A DNA stretch of 64,000 nt from Deltaproteobacteria bacterium HGW-Deltaproteobacteria-4 (GCA_002841765.1 PHAV01000001.1:62001-126000); one strand, 5' to 3'. Shown: positions 55,671-63,920, numbered from the stretch's first letter. Translations and numbers: made by a program. The notes: a model not told the origin generated them from the sequence alone.

Positions 55671-56120
55671 ATGCCTCCCTCGACTTTGACCGTCCAGGTG
55701 CGCCGCCTCTCCCCGACGGCGATTCTGCCCCGCTACATGACCGATCTCGCCGCCGGTGTTGACCTTCATGCTGATTTAGCATCCGAAATAATCCTCGAAC
55801 CAGGGGAGCGAACTCTCATTCCCACGGGTTTGGCTCTGGCGATCCCTGACGGGTTTGAAGGTCAGGTACGGCCCCGTTCCGGTTTGGCCTTGAAAAAGGG
55901 GATAGGACTGGTCAATTCGCCCGGCACTATCGATGCGGATTATCGAGGCGAAGTTGGAATTATCATCATCAATTACGGACAGGACGCAGTGACGATCGCC
56001 CCTGGCGAACGTATTGCTCAGCTGATCATTGCCCCGGTTGTCCGGGTGGAATTTGTCGCTGTCGATGAACTCGATACCACCCGGCGCAATGCCGGCGGCT
56101 TCGGCCATACCGGAGGATAA
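55671..56120 (+). CDS. dut: dUTP diphosphatase
   Basis: The 149-residue homotrimeric enzyme hydrolyses dUTP. Motifs in order are [43 protein letters not shown] and the glycine-rich tail [13 protein letters not shown] at 55671 begins one base after the protease stop; a frame extending further upstream lies inside that gene. Confidence 0.96.
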   Translation: MPPSTLTVQVRRLSPTAILPRYMTDLAAGVDLHADLASEIILEPGERTLIPTGLALAIPDGFEGQVRPRSGLALKKGIGLVNSPGTIDADYRGEVGIIIINYGQDAVTIAPGERIAQLIIAPVVRVEFVAVDELDTTRRNAGGFGHTGG

Positions 56121-56122
56121 TC

Positions 56123-56413
56123 ATGGCGCATAGCTGTGACTGTGGCACACACAAGCCGCTCGACGAGCTGGTTGAATTCCCCTGCGATTACATCTTTAAA
56201 GCCTTTGGTCCCAATAACGAGACCTTTGTGGACAGCGTCCGTGCGACGATCGGCGCCACCGTCTTTGCCCCTCTTGACGCCATCAAGGTGCGCCCGAGCA
56301 GCAAAGGGGAGTATCAGTGTGTGACCGTTGTTGTCCGTTTGCAGAATGTCGAACAGCTTAAAGCGATCTATAAAGATTTGCAGCAGCTTGCCGAGCTGAA
56401 ATACCTCCTCTAA
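56123..56413 (+). CDS. YbeD/DUF493-family protein
   Basis: The 96-residue protein has FPCDYIFKAFGPN, YQCVTVVVRLQNVEQLKAIYKDL and the alpha-beta pattern of the DUF493 family. In E. coli YbeD is linked to lipoic acid metabolism by position, but activity is unknown. The extra N-terminal CDCGTH is Cys/His-rich. It starts two bases after dut. Confidence 0.82.
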   Translation: MAHSCDCGTHKPLDELVEFPCDYIFKAFGPNNETFVDSVRATIGATVFAPLDAIKVRPSSKGEYQCVTVVVRLQNVEQLKAIYKDLQQLAELKYLL

Positions 56414-56434
56414 TCCAATTTTACGGGGCAGCCG

Positions 56435-57049
56435 ATGATCATACCTGTTCATGCCGATAACCCGCAGCCGCGCCAGATCACCCGCATTGTCGAGACATTG
56501 CGCAAAGGCGGGGTCATCGCTTATCCGACTGATACCATCTACGGCATCGGTTGCGACATTACCAATCGCAAAGCGATTCAGCAGATCTACCGGATCAAGG
56601 AACGCGATCCGAAGAAGCCCTTCGCCTTTATCTGCCCTGATCTGGCCGCGATCACCCGTTTTGCCCAGGTCAGCAACTTCGCTTTTCGTATCCTTAAACA
56701 ACGGCTTCCCGGTCCTTTTACCTTTATCCTCGAAACGACGCGGCAGACTCCGGAGATCCTCACCACCAAGCAGAAGACCGTCGGTATTCGTATTCCTGAT
56801 AATCGCATTGCTCTGGCGATTGTGACCGAACTCGGCGAGCCCCTTGTCACCACCAGCGTCAACCTTTCCGGCAGCAATCCCTTGTGTGATCCTTATGATA
56901 TTGAGGATGAATTCGGCCAGCAACTCGATATGGTTGTCGATGGCGGCATCCTCATGGGCGATCCTTCGACAGTGATCAGCCTGGTCGGCGACCGCATTGA
57001 GGTGTTGCGGCAGGGCTGCGGCGAAACTTCCTGGATCACGGAAGGATAA
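56435..57049 (+). CDS. YrdC/Sua5/YciO-family protein (threonylcarbamoyladenylate synthase-like)
   Basis: The 204-residue protein has GGVIAYPTDTIYGIGCD, IKERDPKKPFAFIC and TTSVNLSGSNP, the substrate-binding elements of the YrdC fold that makes threonylcarbamoyl-AMP for tRNA t6A. Its length is close to the YciO group, whose role is less certain than TsaC, so it may be a paralogue rather than the main enzyme. The ribosome site is weak. Confidence 0.85.
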   Translation: MIIPVHADNPQPRQITRIVETLRKGGVIAYPTDTIYGIGCDITNRKAIQQIYRIKERDPKKPFAFICPDLAAITRFAQVSNFAFRILKQRLPGPFTFILETTRQTPEILTTKQKTVGIRIPDNRIALAIVTELGEPLVTTSVNLSGSNPLCDPYDIEDEFGQQLDMVVDGGILMGDPSTVISLVGDRIEVLRQGCGETSWITEG

Positions 57050-57053
57050 CTTG

Positions 57054-57509
57054 ATGCTGTATCGCAGCGCGCGCCTTCTCCTTGCCACGATGACCGTTCT
57101 TTTCTGTCTGAGTTGGCATTCTGTTGCCGCACCCCCCGCCGCGCCGGCCAAACCGGCGGACATGGGGGGCGTCGGTCTGCAGGTGGTGCCGATCTCCACT
57201 GGTGAGATTGTAGTCATCGCGGTCTTGGCGAAATCTCCGGCTGATAAAGCCAAGCTGCGCCCCGGTGATCTGATTAGCGCCGTCGACGGCGTGGCATTAC
57301 GCGGCAGCAAGTTTGCCGATGTGACCAAAAATCGGCTTTGGGGCAAGGTTGGCACCAAGGTCAAACTGACCTGGCAGCGCCCCGGCGTGGCCGGTAAGAA
57401 GAGTGCACAGCTGGTGCGGGCGGCCCTCAAGAATGAACCGCCGCAGGATCTCGAGGTCAAGCTGCTCGTACCGGCCGCGACTCCTGTTCCTGAGGTGTCT
57501 AAACCATGA
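57054..57509 (+). CDS. Exported single-PDZ protein
   Basis: The 151-residue protein has a signal peptide (ending near SVAA), a Pro/Ala-rich linker and one PDZ domain (about 40-120; VIAVLAKSPADKAKLRPGDLISAVDGV). No protease domain is present. It starts four bases after the YrdC-like gene with GGAAGG upstream and overlaps the following gene as ATGA. Role unknown; perhaps an adaptor for an envelope protease. Confidence 0.75.
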   Translation: MLYRSARLLLATMTVLFCLSWHSVAAPPAAPAKPADMGGVGLQVVPISTGEIVVIAVLAKSPADKAKLRPGDLISAVDGVALRGSKFADVTKNRLWGKVGTKVKLTWQRPGVAGKKSAQLVRAALKNEPPQDLEVKLLVPAATPVPEVSKP

Positions 57510-57898
57510 GCGGTAAAGAGATCACTCTCACTTTTTACGGGCGGCGTTTTTTGCGGGAAGATTGGCGTATCGATTTCGACCGTGCCAGCATCGATGCCTG
57601 GGTGAGCAGGTTGCAGGGCGAATACACCCCTTTCCAGATTAGCGTTCATGGTCGCTGGCAGGAAGAAGTTGTCCTTGAAATTAACGGCTACGCTGATCTC
57701 CTCAACTGTGTGCGGCTGAGTTCTCCAAAAGACGGTATCGGAAACCTTTGTCTCGGTCATGTCCTCGGCAAGAGTGCCAACTGCAATCTGGAAGAAGATA
57801 TCCGCCGCGGTGTCAGTCGCGTCGCCTTTGCGCCGGAGATGGTTGAACCGGACGGGGAGAATAAACGGGTGTGTCACAACTGCGGTTGCGGGTGTTGA
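57506..57898 (+). CDS. Uncharacterised protein with Cys-rich C terminus
   Basis: The 130-residue protein has no recognised domain. It begins with a beta-rich stretch (ITLTFYGRRFLREDWRIDF) and ends in VCHNCGCGC, four cysteines in the last eight residues, with more at about 68, 82 and 93. The tail may bind a metal. ATG overlaps the stop of the PDZ gene, so the two are made together. A terminator follows, and the mercury-methylation operon converges on it. Confidence 0.65.
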   Translation: MSGKEITLTFYGRRFLREDWRIDFDRASIDAWVSRLQGEYTPFQISVHGRWQEEVVLEINGYADLLNCVRLSSPKDGIGNLCLGHVLGKSANCNLEEDIRRGVSRVAFAPEMVEPDGENKRVCHNCGCGC

Positions 57899-57922
57899 GG
57901 AAAAAACGGACGATATAGCTAG

Positions 57923-57954
57923 AACCCGACGCCATGAGGCGGTCGGGTTTTTTT
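57923..57954 (+). terminator. Rho-independent terminator
   Basis: AACCCGAC-GCC pairs with GGCGGTCGGGTT (one bulged base) around ATGA and is followed by seven T residues. It ends the pnp-dut-PDZ strand and lies just before the end of the convergent ferredoxin gene. Confidence 0.9.
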
Positions 57955-57959
57955 ATAGG

Positions 57960-58169
57960 TCAAATAAGACACAAGGCGTGATGCGGGCAGGCGGGGAGGC
58001 AGAGGCCGCAGCCGGAACAGCGCTGCGTATTAACGATAGCGGTTTTACGCCCAAATCCGTCGGCGCGTTCTGTCACGAGGGTGAGTGCGTGGAGGGGGCA
58101 GGCGGCGACACAACGGCCACAGCCGGTGCAGTTCGCGGTGATCAGGACGGGGGGATCTTCTTGCTGCAC
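57960..58169 (-). CDS. Dicluster 4Fe-4S ferredoxin
   Basis: A 69-residue protein with two CxxCxxCxxxC motifs (CTGCGRCVAAC and CSGCGLCLPAC), each followed by Pro, as in bacterial 2[4Fe-4S] ferredoxins. The GTG at 58169 is chosen because AGGTG lies just upstream and it starts seven bases after the previous stop; a TTG at 58202 would add 11 residues overlapping that gene. Last gene of the hgcA-hgcB unit, so it might supply electrons to it, though this is inferred only from order. Confidence 0.85.
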   Translation of the reverse strand: MQQEDPPVLITANCTGCGRCVAACPLHALTLVTERADGFGRKTAIVNTQRCSGCGLCLPACPHHALCLI

Positions 58170-58176
58170 GCTACAC

Positions 58177-58704
58177 CTAAAAATCCAGGTGGCGTTCGAC
58201 AAACTTTTCGATGCTGTTGATCTCTCTTTGCAATTCGTAATTGCGGTTTTCCAGTTGAATAATCTCTTCCCCGAGACGCGCCTGCCTTTCCTTGAAGGCC
58301 GCCATCTGTGTTTTGGAATCTTCGATCATCTTACTTAAATCCCCGTTTACTCCTCCCATACTCTGTTTTTGCCGTTCCTCCAGGGCGAGAATCCGCTCGC
58401 TCCAGGTCTTTTGCGCATCTTCAATGTTGTTACGGGTATTTTTCAAGGCGTTAATGTCCCGCTCGACGACTTCGATGCGCCGCGAGCGAAAACTCAGATA
58501 AGCAATCGCCAGATTGAGTCTCTCCAGCGATTCTTTGTTGTTGGTGCTCTTTTGTTCGGCTTCCAGGGCCGTTGCCAGGCGATTGATCGCTGTTGTCAAA
58601 GCATCGACTGACGCCGGCGCCAGGGGCGTCTGCTCTGATGCGGCGGCCGGAGAAGAAGAGAGGAGCAGGAGGAAGAGAGCAGCTACGGTCAGAAATTGTG
58701 ACAT
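58177..58704 (-). CDS. Periplasmic coiled-coil protein
   Basis: A 175-residue protein with a signal peptide (ending near PAAA) and a largely helical, charged remainder with heptad character (about 30-170), for example ERILALEERQKQSM and QARLGEEIIQLENRNYEL. No family is recognised. GGAG precedes the ATG by eight bases. It lies between hgcB and the ferredoxin gene on the same strand. Function unknown. Confidence 0.68.
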   Translation of the reverse strand: MSQFLTVAALFLLLLSSSPAAASEQTPLAPASVDALTTAINRLATALEAEQKSTNNKESLERLNLAIAYLSFRSRRIEVVERDINALKNTRNNIEDAQKTWSERILALEERQKQSMGGVNGDLSKMIEDSKTQMAAFKERQARLGEEIIQLENRNYELQREINSIEKFVERHLDF

Positions 58705-58751
58705 CAAAGACTCCGGATTATCGGGAAAAAGGAATGGTGCGAAGTAGTTCT

Positions 58752-59042
58752 TCAGGAACAACAGTCGCCACCGGGAGCGCGCAGATTATGTTCACGCAGC
58801 CAGTCATTGATCAGACCGGTGGCACAGCCGACCCCGGCGTCAACGGAGATTGCCGCCACCGGACAGTTTAGCTGGCAGGCGCCGCACTCCATGCAGTCGT
58901 CGCGAAGGGAGATGGCCGCCTTCTTTTTTTGCAGAATAAAGACCTGATGCGGGCAGACTTCCAGACAGCGACCGCAGCCGATGCAGAGTTCTTCCTGCAG
59001 CTGCAGGGTCGTCACATTCTTTAAATAGTGAAAGTTTTTCAT
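58752..59042 (-). CDS. hgcB: Mercury methylation ferredoxin HgcB
   Basis: A 96-residue dicluster ferredoxin with CIGCGRCLEVC (Cys20-30) and CMECGACQLNC (Cys50-60). The second cluster carries the CMECGAC form typical of HgcB. It also has the HgcB-specific Cys73 (GVGCATG) and a vicinal pair Cys94-Cys95 at the C terminus, which in studied HgcB proteins are needed for, or help with, Hg(II) handling. HgcB reduces the HgcA corrinoid and presents mercury to it. It starts four bases after hgcA with AAGGA upstream. Confidence 0.95.
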   Translation of the reverse strand: MKNFHYLKNVTTLQLQEELCIGCGRCLEVCPHQVFILQKKKAAISLRDDCMECGACQLNCPVAAISVDAGVGCATGLINDWLREHNLRAPGGDCCS

Positions 59043-59046
59043 CCCT

Positions 59047-60225
59047 TTATCCTTTCCCGGGCAGCCAGTGACCGACAGCCAGCAGTATACCGCCGACCAG
59101 AATTGCTAGACCCATGAGCGGCATCGCCAGCCGCATATCCTTTTTGACCCCGTTCGGAGAAGTGTAGGTCGTGCAGCCGGTGAAGTTGAGAGTGTAAAAA
59201 GCACTCACGGCCGGCAGGGCAAGAAAGGCTGCCAGCGTCTGGGGGATACTCCAGTCGTCGCCGAGTAATTGATAGTAAAGGAGCGCCCAAAGCAAGCCGA
59301 CGCTGGCGCCTTTGACGGCAAAGCTCCGCCCCGGCAGCCAGGGGAGGAGCAGAGGTCCGATAACGATACCGGTGTAAAGGGCGCCGAGATAGGCGAAGAT
59401 CATCCGGCTGGCAGCGACGCTGCCGCTGCTGAAGAAGCCGAGGAGGAAGAGGATCAGGGTGATGATCGTCGCCGATTTCGCGGCATGGACGATCTCGACC
59501 GGGAGGAGGACGAGCCGTTCGTAGAGGCTGAAGGTCAGCTCCCGCATCGCCATGGTCGTCACCAAACCGTTGTCGAGGTAGGCAGGGAGATCGGCGGCAC
59601 GGATGGTCCCGTAGCGGACCGTGAAGCCGCTCTGTTTCTTCACCTCGTGGGCTGCCACCCCTGGTGCGCCGAGGATCGGCAGGATCAACTGCCGATGGCT
59701 GACGATAGCCGCGAGGTTGGTGGCGCTGATTTGTGTCAGCAGTTCACTGGTGCCGAAGGTTCCTTTGCCAGCTGCACACCAGACATTGACGCCGAAGGTC
59801 TCCAGCACCAGCAGCCAGACATTGCGGCCGCGCAGGGTCTGGCGCAGGATGTCGTAACTCATCTTATAGTTGGCAGTGACCAGAACCGGCGCCTCTGCAT
59901 CCGGGGTGCCGATGGCATAAAGTCCGGGGGGGACAAGATAGTGCATCCGGCCGATTCCCCAGCGTGCTTTGCAGGCGCCGAGATGATCACTCAGGGTCAG
60001 TTCACTGGTGATCTGCGGCACCCGACCATGTGCTGTCGACAGCCAGCGCAGAAAACCGGGGACCTGTTCGGTGATAGCACCGCCACGGGTGGTGGCCGGC
60101 GGTCCGCAGCAGGGGGGCTTCTCCGCCAGGGCAGGGGCTGCTGTTGGCGGGCAGCAACTCGACGACGGCGCACAGCAGGATGGTGTGGGACGTTTTTCGA
60201 TCTTTTTAAAGCTGCGTATTTTCAT
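59047..60225 (-). CDS. hgcA: Mercury-methylating corrinoid protein HgcA
   Basis: A 392-residue membrane protein with a cytoplasmic corrinoid-binding domain (about 55-245) and five C-terminal helices (roughly 252-268, 273-295, 304-322, 330-347 and 368-386). The cap helix reads NVWCAAGKGTFGT (147-159); Cys150 corresponds to the cysteine that coordinates cobalt. HgcA passes a methyl carbanion equivalent to Hg(II), forming methylmercury. The N terminus is about 50 residues longer in character than the catalytic core requires and holds three CC pairs (17-18, 24-25, 39-40) among Pro/Ser. hgcB follows immediately. No clear ribosome site is visible before this ATG. Confidence 0.95.
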   Translation of the reverse strand: MKIRSFKKIEKRPTPSCCAPSSSCCPPTAAPALAEKPPCCGPPATTRGGAITEQVPGFLRWLSTAHGRVPQITSELTLSDHLGACKARWGIGRMHYLVPPGLYAIGTPDAEAPVLVTANYKMSYDILRQTLRGRNVWLLVLETFGVNVWCAAGKGTFGTSELLTQISATNLAAIVSHRQLILPILGAPGVAAHEVKKQSGFTVRYGTIRAADLPAYLDNGLVTTMAMRELTFSLYERLVLLPVEIVHAAKSATIITLILFLLGFFSSGSVAASRMIFAYLGALYTGIVIGPLLLPWLPGRSFAVKGASVGLLWALLYYQLLGDDWSIPQTLAAFLALPAVSAFYTLNFTGCTTYTSPNGVKKDMRLAMPLMGLAILVGGILLAVGHWLPGKG

Positions 60226-60279
60226 AGTGGTAGCCGGAAAGATTCTTGCGTTTGAAGGTTAGTATATCCGATTGTCGAG

Positions 60280-60684
60280 TCATTGCGAAGCCAGGTGTGC
60301 GGTCAGTTCCGGCGGTAGTTTCGGGCGGCCGTTGGCGCCGACGGCGGTGCCGGTGACCTGCGCCTTGACGATCAATTTATGGTCGGGTTGGCGATAGATC
60401 GTTTGCAGAAAAGTGATTCGCACCGGCGAAGCCCGCACCATCACCACTTCGACGACAAAGGTGTCGCCGCTGGTCAGGGAGGTTCTGTAATCGATCTCGA
60501 CCCGTGTCACCACCAGATTAATGCCCTGCGCTGTCAGAGAAGAAAAGTCGATGCCGAGCGTTTTGAGGTATTCGTGGCGGGCATGTTCCAGATAGTTCTG
60601 GTAAACGGCGTTGTTCACCACCCCTTGCAGGTCGCATTCGTAATCGCGCACCGCCATCTCCAGACGAAAGTTTTTAGATTCCAC
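60280..60684 (-). CDS. Acyl-CoA thioesterase (hotdog fold, YbgC/4HBT type)
   Basis: The 134-residue protein has VRDYECDLQGVVNNAVYQNYLEHARHEYL, here given as YECDLQGVVNN and YLEHAR, the active-site helix of the 4HBT family, and a hotdog beta-sheet pattern. It probably hydrolyses short acyl-CoA thioesters. The usual YbgC Asp is shifted in this motif, so substrate cannot be set. It lies 55 bases upstream of hgcA on the same strand and may be cotranscribed. Confidence 0.82.
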   Translation of the reverse strand: MESKNFRLEMAVRDYECDLQGVVNNAVYQNYLEHARHEYLKTLGIDFSSLTAQGINLVVTRVEIDYRTSLTSGDTFVVEVVMVRASPVRITFLQTIYRQPDHKLIVKAQVTGTAVGANGRPKLPPELTAHLASQ

Positions 60685-60768
60685 TTGTTAACTCCTTGTC
60701 CCTCGCAGCAAAAAGACCTGAATTAGTTGCCGCTGGGGAAAACCGTCCGGTAATCTCAGGGTTCTCGC

Positions 60769-62019
60769 TCAGCTGTTCTTCGCGCCGGATCGAACCACGC
60801 AGTTGCGCCCCTGCTCCTTGGCCCGATACAGGGCTTTGTCTGCGGCCTTGAGGACCGCCTCCGGGGTGAGATTGAAGTTGTTGCGTTCGGCTACGCCGAT
60901 ACTCGCTGTCACCTTCAATTTCTTTCCTCCGCCGCTTTTAATCGGTTCCTCCGGTTTCTCTTTGGGCCGGCCGACGTCGCGCAGGGTAAAGCCACTCATC
61001 TCGATGCTATGCCGTAACTCTTCGAGGTGGGGCAGCGCTTCCCGCGCACTTTTGTTCGGAAAGAAGACGGTAAACTCTTCGCCGCCGAAGCGATAGGGGC
61101 GGCCGCCGCCGCGGACCTCCTCTATCTGCGTCGCGACCATCTTCAGGATCTGATCACCGACGTCATGACCATGCGTGTCATTGACCTTCTTGAAATGATC
61201 GATATCGACCATGGCGATGGTGTAGGTGCGTCCGACCTTGAGTAATTCCTCGCTCAGCGCCCGCCGCGCCGGCAGACCGGTCAATTCGTCACGATAGGCC
61301 ATGCGGTGCGATGATTCGACCAGCGAGACGGTGAGGATCAGTCCGGAGGTGGCGAACCAGAGGGTCAACGTCTCTCCGGAGACCCCGGCGGCGAGGGGGA
61401 CGATAGCGGCAACCAGTGCCCAGAGGAAGCCGCCGTCGATCGCCGAGGGGTGGCGCGGGAAACGGAAGAATAAAATTCCGCCCCCGAGGAGGAGCCCAGC
61501 CAAAGGGATCTGTGCCAGGGGCAGACGATCGAGAACCGTCCAGGGGAGAGGTTTGCCGATCAGGAAGTTGCTGAGAGCCGCGGGGCTGGCAAGATATGCG
61601 AGATAAAGGCAAAAAGGTTGCGCTGCGATCATCCCGGCGCGCAGCAGCCCGGGCCGGGAAAGTAAGCCGCGTTCGACAAAGAAGCTGATCATCGCCAGAT
61701 TCAGAGGGATGAGGAATTCGGCAGCAGCAATGACGAGCACGCTGGTTTCACCGTCCGGAAAGCGGCGCAGGCACAGGTCGGTCAGGGTCAAAAGAACCAG
61801 TGCAAAGAAGAGTCGGGTGTGATTGAAGCGCCAGCTGAGAAAGAGTCCGAGCGACAGCACCAGGGCGGGGTAGTAGGCAAAGAAGCCGCGGACCTGGTCG
61901 GGGAGGGTGAGGAGATGAAAGAGGAGGACGCCGCCCAGAACCAGCAGCCCGCCGGGGAGGAGATAGACGAGGTCCCGCTGGCGCAGGTTGATTTCAGCGG
62001 TCGAAGGGAAGAGTGCCAT
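60769..62019 (-). CDS. Membrane diguanylate cyclase (GGDEF domain)
   Basis: The 416-residue protein has about eight N-terminal membrane helices (15-235) and a C-terminal GGDEF domain with the active-site loop RFGGEEF and DIDHFKKVND for Mg/GTP binding. It should make cyclic di-GMP. The RxxD inhibitory site usually just before the loop reads RGGG, so product inhibition may be lost. An insertion of charged residues (RPKEKPEEPIKSGGGKK) lies within the domain. Confidence 0.9.
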   Translation of the reverse strand: MALFPSTAEINLRQRDLVYLLPGGLLVLGGVLLFHLLTLPDQVRGFFAYYPALVLSLGLFLSWRFNHTRLFFALVLLTLTDLCLRRFPDGETSVLVIAAAEFLIPLNLAMISFFVERGLLSRPGLLRAGMIAAQPFCLYLAYLASPAALSNFLIGKPLPWTVLDRLPLAQIPLAGLLLGGGILFFRFPRHPSAIDGGFLWALVAAIVPLAAGVSGETLTLWFATSGLILTVSLVESSHRMAYRDELTGLPARRALSEELLKVGRTYTIAMVDIDHFKKVNDTHGHDVGDQILKMVATQIEEVRGGGRPYRFGGEEFTVFFPNKSAREALPHLEELRHSIEMSGFTLRDVGRPKEKPEEPIKSGGGKKLKVTASIGVAERNNFNLTPEAVLKAADKALYRAKEQGRNCVVRSGAKNS

Positions 62020-62117
62020 GTTTTATAGTCCATTGATGGCCAGAAGTTTTGAGGAGATTCATAGCACGAGTCCGCCGCGCTGTAAATCTCTGAAAGATAT
62101 TAGCATCTCGCTCCCGG

Positions 62118-63920
62118 CTAACGCGGCGGGCGGCGCGCTTCGTGGAACCAGGGGCGGTACTCTTCCATGCGTTCACGTTGCGCGGCCGGGGCCTGGCGGC
62201 GGCAGCTGGCGAAGTCCGGGGAGTCCGGAGTCGCACCCCAGCGGCGTTCAACGCAATCGTTAGGATTATAACCGATTTCGATGCCGGGCCGGCGCGCGTA
62301 GATCTCGGCCAGGCTCAGTTTCCAGGGGGAGCCGTCGCTGCGGGTGTAGATGATGAAGCGTTCCTTGATCCGCCGGGCATGCAGTTGTTCGATCCGCGTC
62401 GCCGCAACACCGGCGGTTTCATGCCGCAGCACATAAAGTTCAGGATGGCGGCGGATGCGGTCGGGGAGATTGGCGAGCACCTTCAGGGCGATGAGAATAC
62501 GCATGTCGCGGGAAGGGGTGGCGTAATCTTCCCAAGGGCCGGTGGTTTCGAAGATCGCCGGGCCGCGCGGCATCGGGATGACTGTACCGGGGTGGGCGCG
62601 CATGTACGCTTCGCCATTGTCGACCGAGCGCACCCGGGTTTCGATCTGTTCCAGCAAGGCGTCGAGGGTGGCGTTGTAGGCGGCCTCCGGACTCTGGCCG
62701 CGCGGGTTAATGAGCTTCTCCATGCGGGCGTAAAAGTCTTCGGGACTGATGTTGGTCTGTTCGGTCGAATAGGGGGTCAGGCCGGAGCCTGCTGTCAGAG
62801 CGCGGTTGGGGAGGGGAGCCCATCCTCCTTTACCATCGTTGGCAACCGGGACGCGATAGGCCTTGAATCCGGGTCCGGCCGCCGGGGTTTGCGCAAAGAG
62901 GAAGTTCCCTTCCCAAAAGCGTTTACGGGCGACGGAGTTGTCAGGCTGGGCATCGACGGCGAAGAGCAGCCCGCTCCGTTCCTTGGTCTGCGAAATCCAC
63001 TTGACGATCATCAGGGTGTGGCCGTAGGGGTCGGCGAAGACGGTGCCGGGCCACAACGCTTCGCGCGTGAGCGGTACCGGATAAAAATCGGTGGCATCAT
63101 CGCTGAGGCCGGTGCGGCCGCCGCCGGAGGTGACGCGGTCCATGAGCCGGCGGCTCACCTGGTGGAAGGCGGCGGCAGAGGCGGTGGTGCCGACGAAGGT
63201 GCGGTTGATCTCCGCCGGATCACAGGTCGGCGCGCGACTGGCACTGCCGCGGTTGCAGGCGCGATAGCTGACCGGCAGGCCGAGCTTCCAGGCAAAGTAG
63301 GCGCGCAGAAAGTAAGGGAGGTCGGCACAATCGGGTTCGGCCGGGAACTGCAGGTCCTCCCCCTTCTTCAGGTAATCGTAAAGGAAATTGCGCTGCGGAT
63401 CGCGCAGCACCGGTTCCAGAGAGGGGAAGCTCAACGATTCCTCCGGGGGGGCGTCGAAGAGATGTTCGACCCAGGCGGCGTAGAACGCCTGCGTCGCCAG
63501 ATCCCATTCGCCGTTGCCGCGGTTGCCGGTTCCAGCACCGACCTGAATCTCACTACAGGCGACAACCTTTCTCCCTCGGTTCGCTTCGATGCGGTAGCGG
63601 CCTTGGCCGGCGGCAGGAAGGAGCGCCCGCAGACTCCAGGGGGGGCCGCCGCCGTTCATTGCCGACAGCTTTGTCCGCCGCCCCGCCGGATCGGTGACCG
63701 TGAGATCGCTCAGCGCGCCGTCGGTCGCCACCACCATGATCTCCACCTTCTCCCCCGGTTGGGGCAGGAGCGGGGCGCTCCAGATCCGGACCTCCTCCCC
63801 CTGAAGACATGCCGCTGCAGCGGCACTGTCAGCACTCAGAAAAAGAAGAATAAGCAGGGCTAGGAGCCAGGGCAGAGCTCTACTCACAGAGTAAATCGTT
63901 GGATGTTGGATTTTTAGCAT
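62118..63920 (-). CDS. Exported protein with transglutaminase-like catalytic pattern
   Basis: A 600-residue protein with a signal peptide (ending near SAAAA). Residues 45-125 look like a beta-sandwich. The central part has DCADLPYFLRAYFAWKLGLP (Cys198), ADPYGHTLMIVKW (His301) and VDAQPD (Asp323), the order and spacing of a Cys-His-Asp triad in transglutaminase/papain-like proteins. The family is not recognised, so catalysis is an inference. The C-terminal part is Arg-rich. It starts 80 bases from the window end; nothing can be called in those last bases. Confidence 0.7.
   Translation of the reverse strand: MLKIQHPTIYSVSRALPWLLALLILLFLSADSAAAAACLQGEEVRIWSAPLLPQPGEKVEIMVVATDGALSDLTVTDPAGRRTKLSAMNGGGPPWSLRALLPAAGQGRYRIEANRGRKVVACSEIQVGAGTGNRGNGEWDLATQAFYAAWVEHLFDAPPEESLSFPSLEPVLRDPQRNFLYDYLKKGEDLQFPAEPDCADLPYFLRAYFAWKLGLPVSYRACNRGSASRAPTCDPAEINRTFVGTTASAAAFHQVSRRLMDRVTSGGGRTGLSDDATDFYPVPLTREALWPGTVFADPYGHTLMIVKWISQTKERSGLLFAVDAQPDNSVARKRFWEGNFLFAQTPAAGPGFKAYRVPVANDGKGGWAPLPNRALTAGSGLTPYSTEQTNISPEDFYARMEKLINPRGQSPEAAYNATLDALLEQIETRVRSVDNGEAYMRAHPGTVIPMPRGPAIFETTGPWEDYATPSRDMRILIALKVLANLPDRIRRHPELYVLRHETAGVAATRIEQLHARRIKERFIIYTRSDGSPWKLSLAEIYARRPGIEIGYNPNDCVERRWGATPDSPDFASCRRQAPAAQRERMEEYRPWFHEARRPPR

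Noticed and set aside
56018-57877. Open frame of 619 codons on the minus strand across dut to the PDZ genes
   Set aside because: It covers four recognised plus-strand genes, and its translation shows no domain or signal.
59047-60225. HgcA as an ordinary CdhD-type corrinoid iron-sulfur protein
   Set aside because: The C-terminal membrane helices, the NVWCAAGK cap helix with its Cys and the adjacent HgcB are specific to HgcA; CdhD lacks the membrane domain.
62142-63863. Open frame of 573 codons on the plus strand
   Set aside because: It mirrors the transglutaminase-like gene, is rich in Gly/Val/Arg as expected of a GC-rich shadow, and lacks a ribosome site; the minus-strand frame has a signal peptide.
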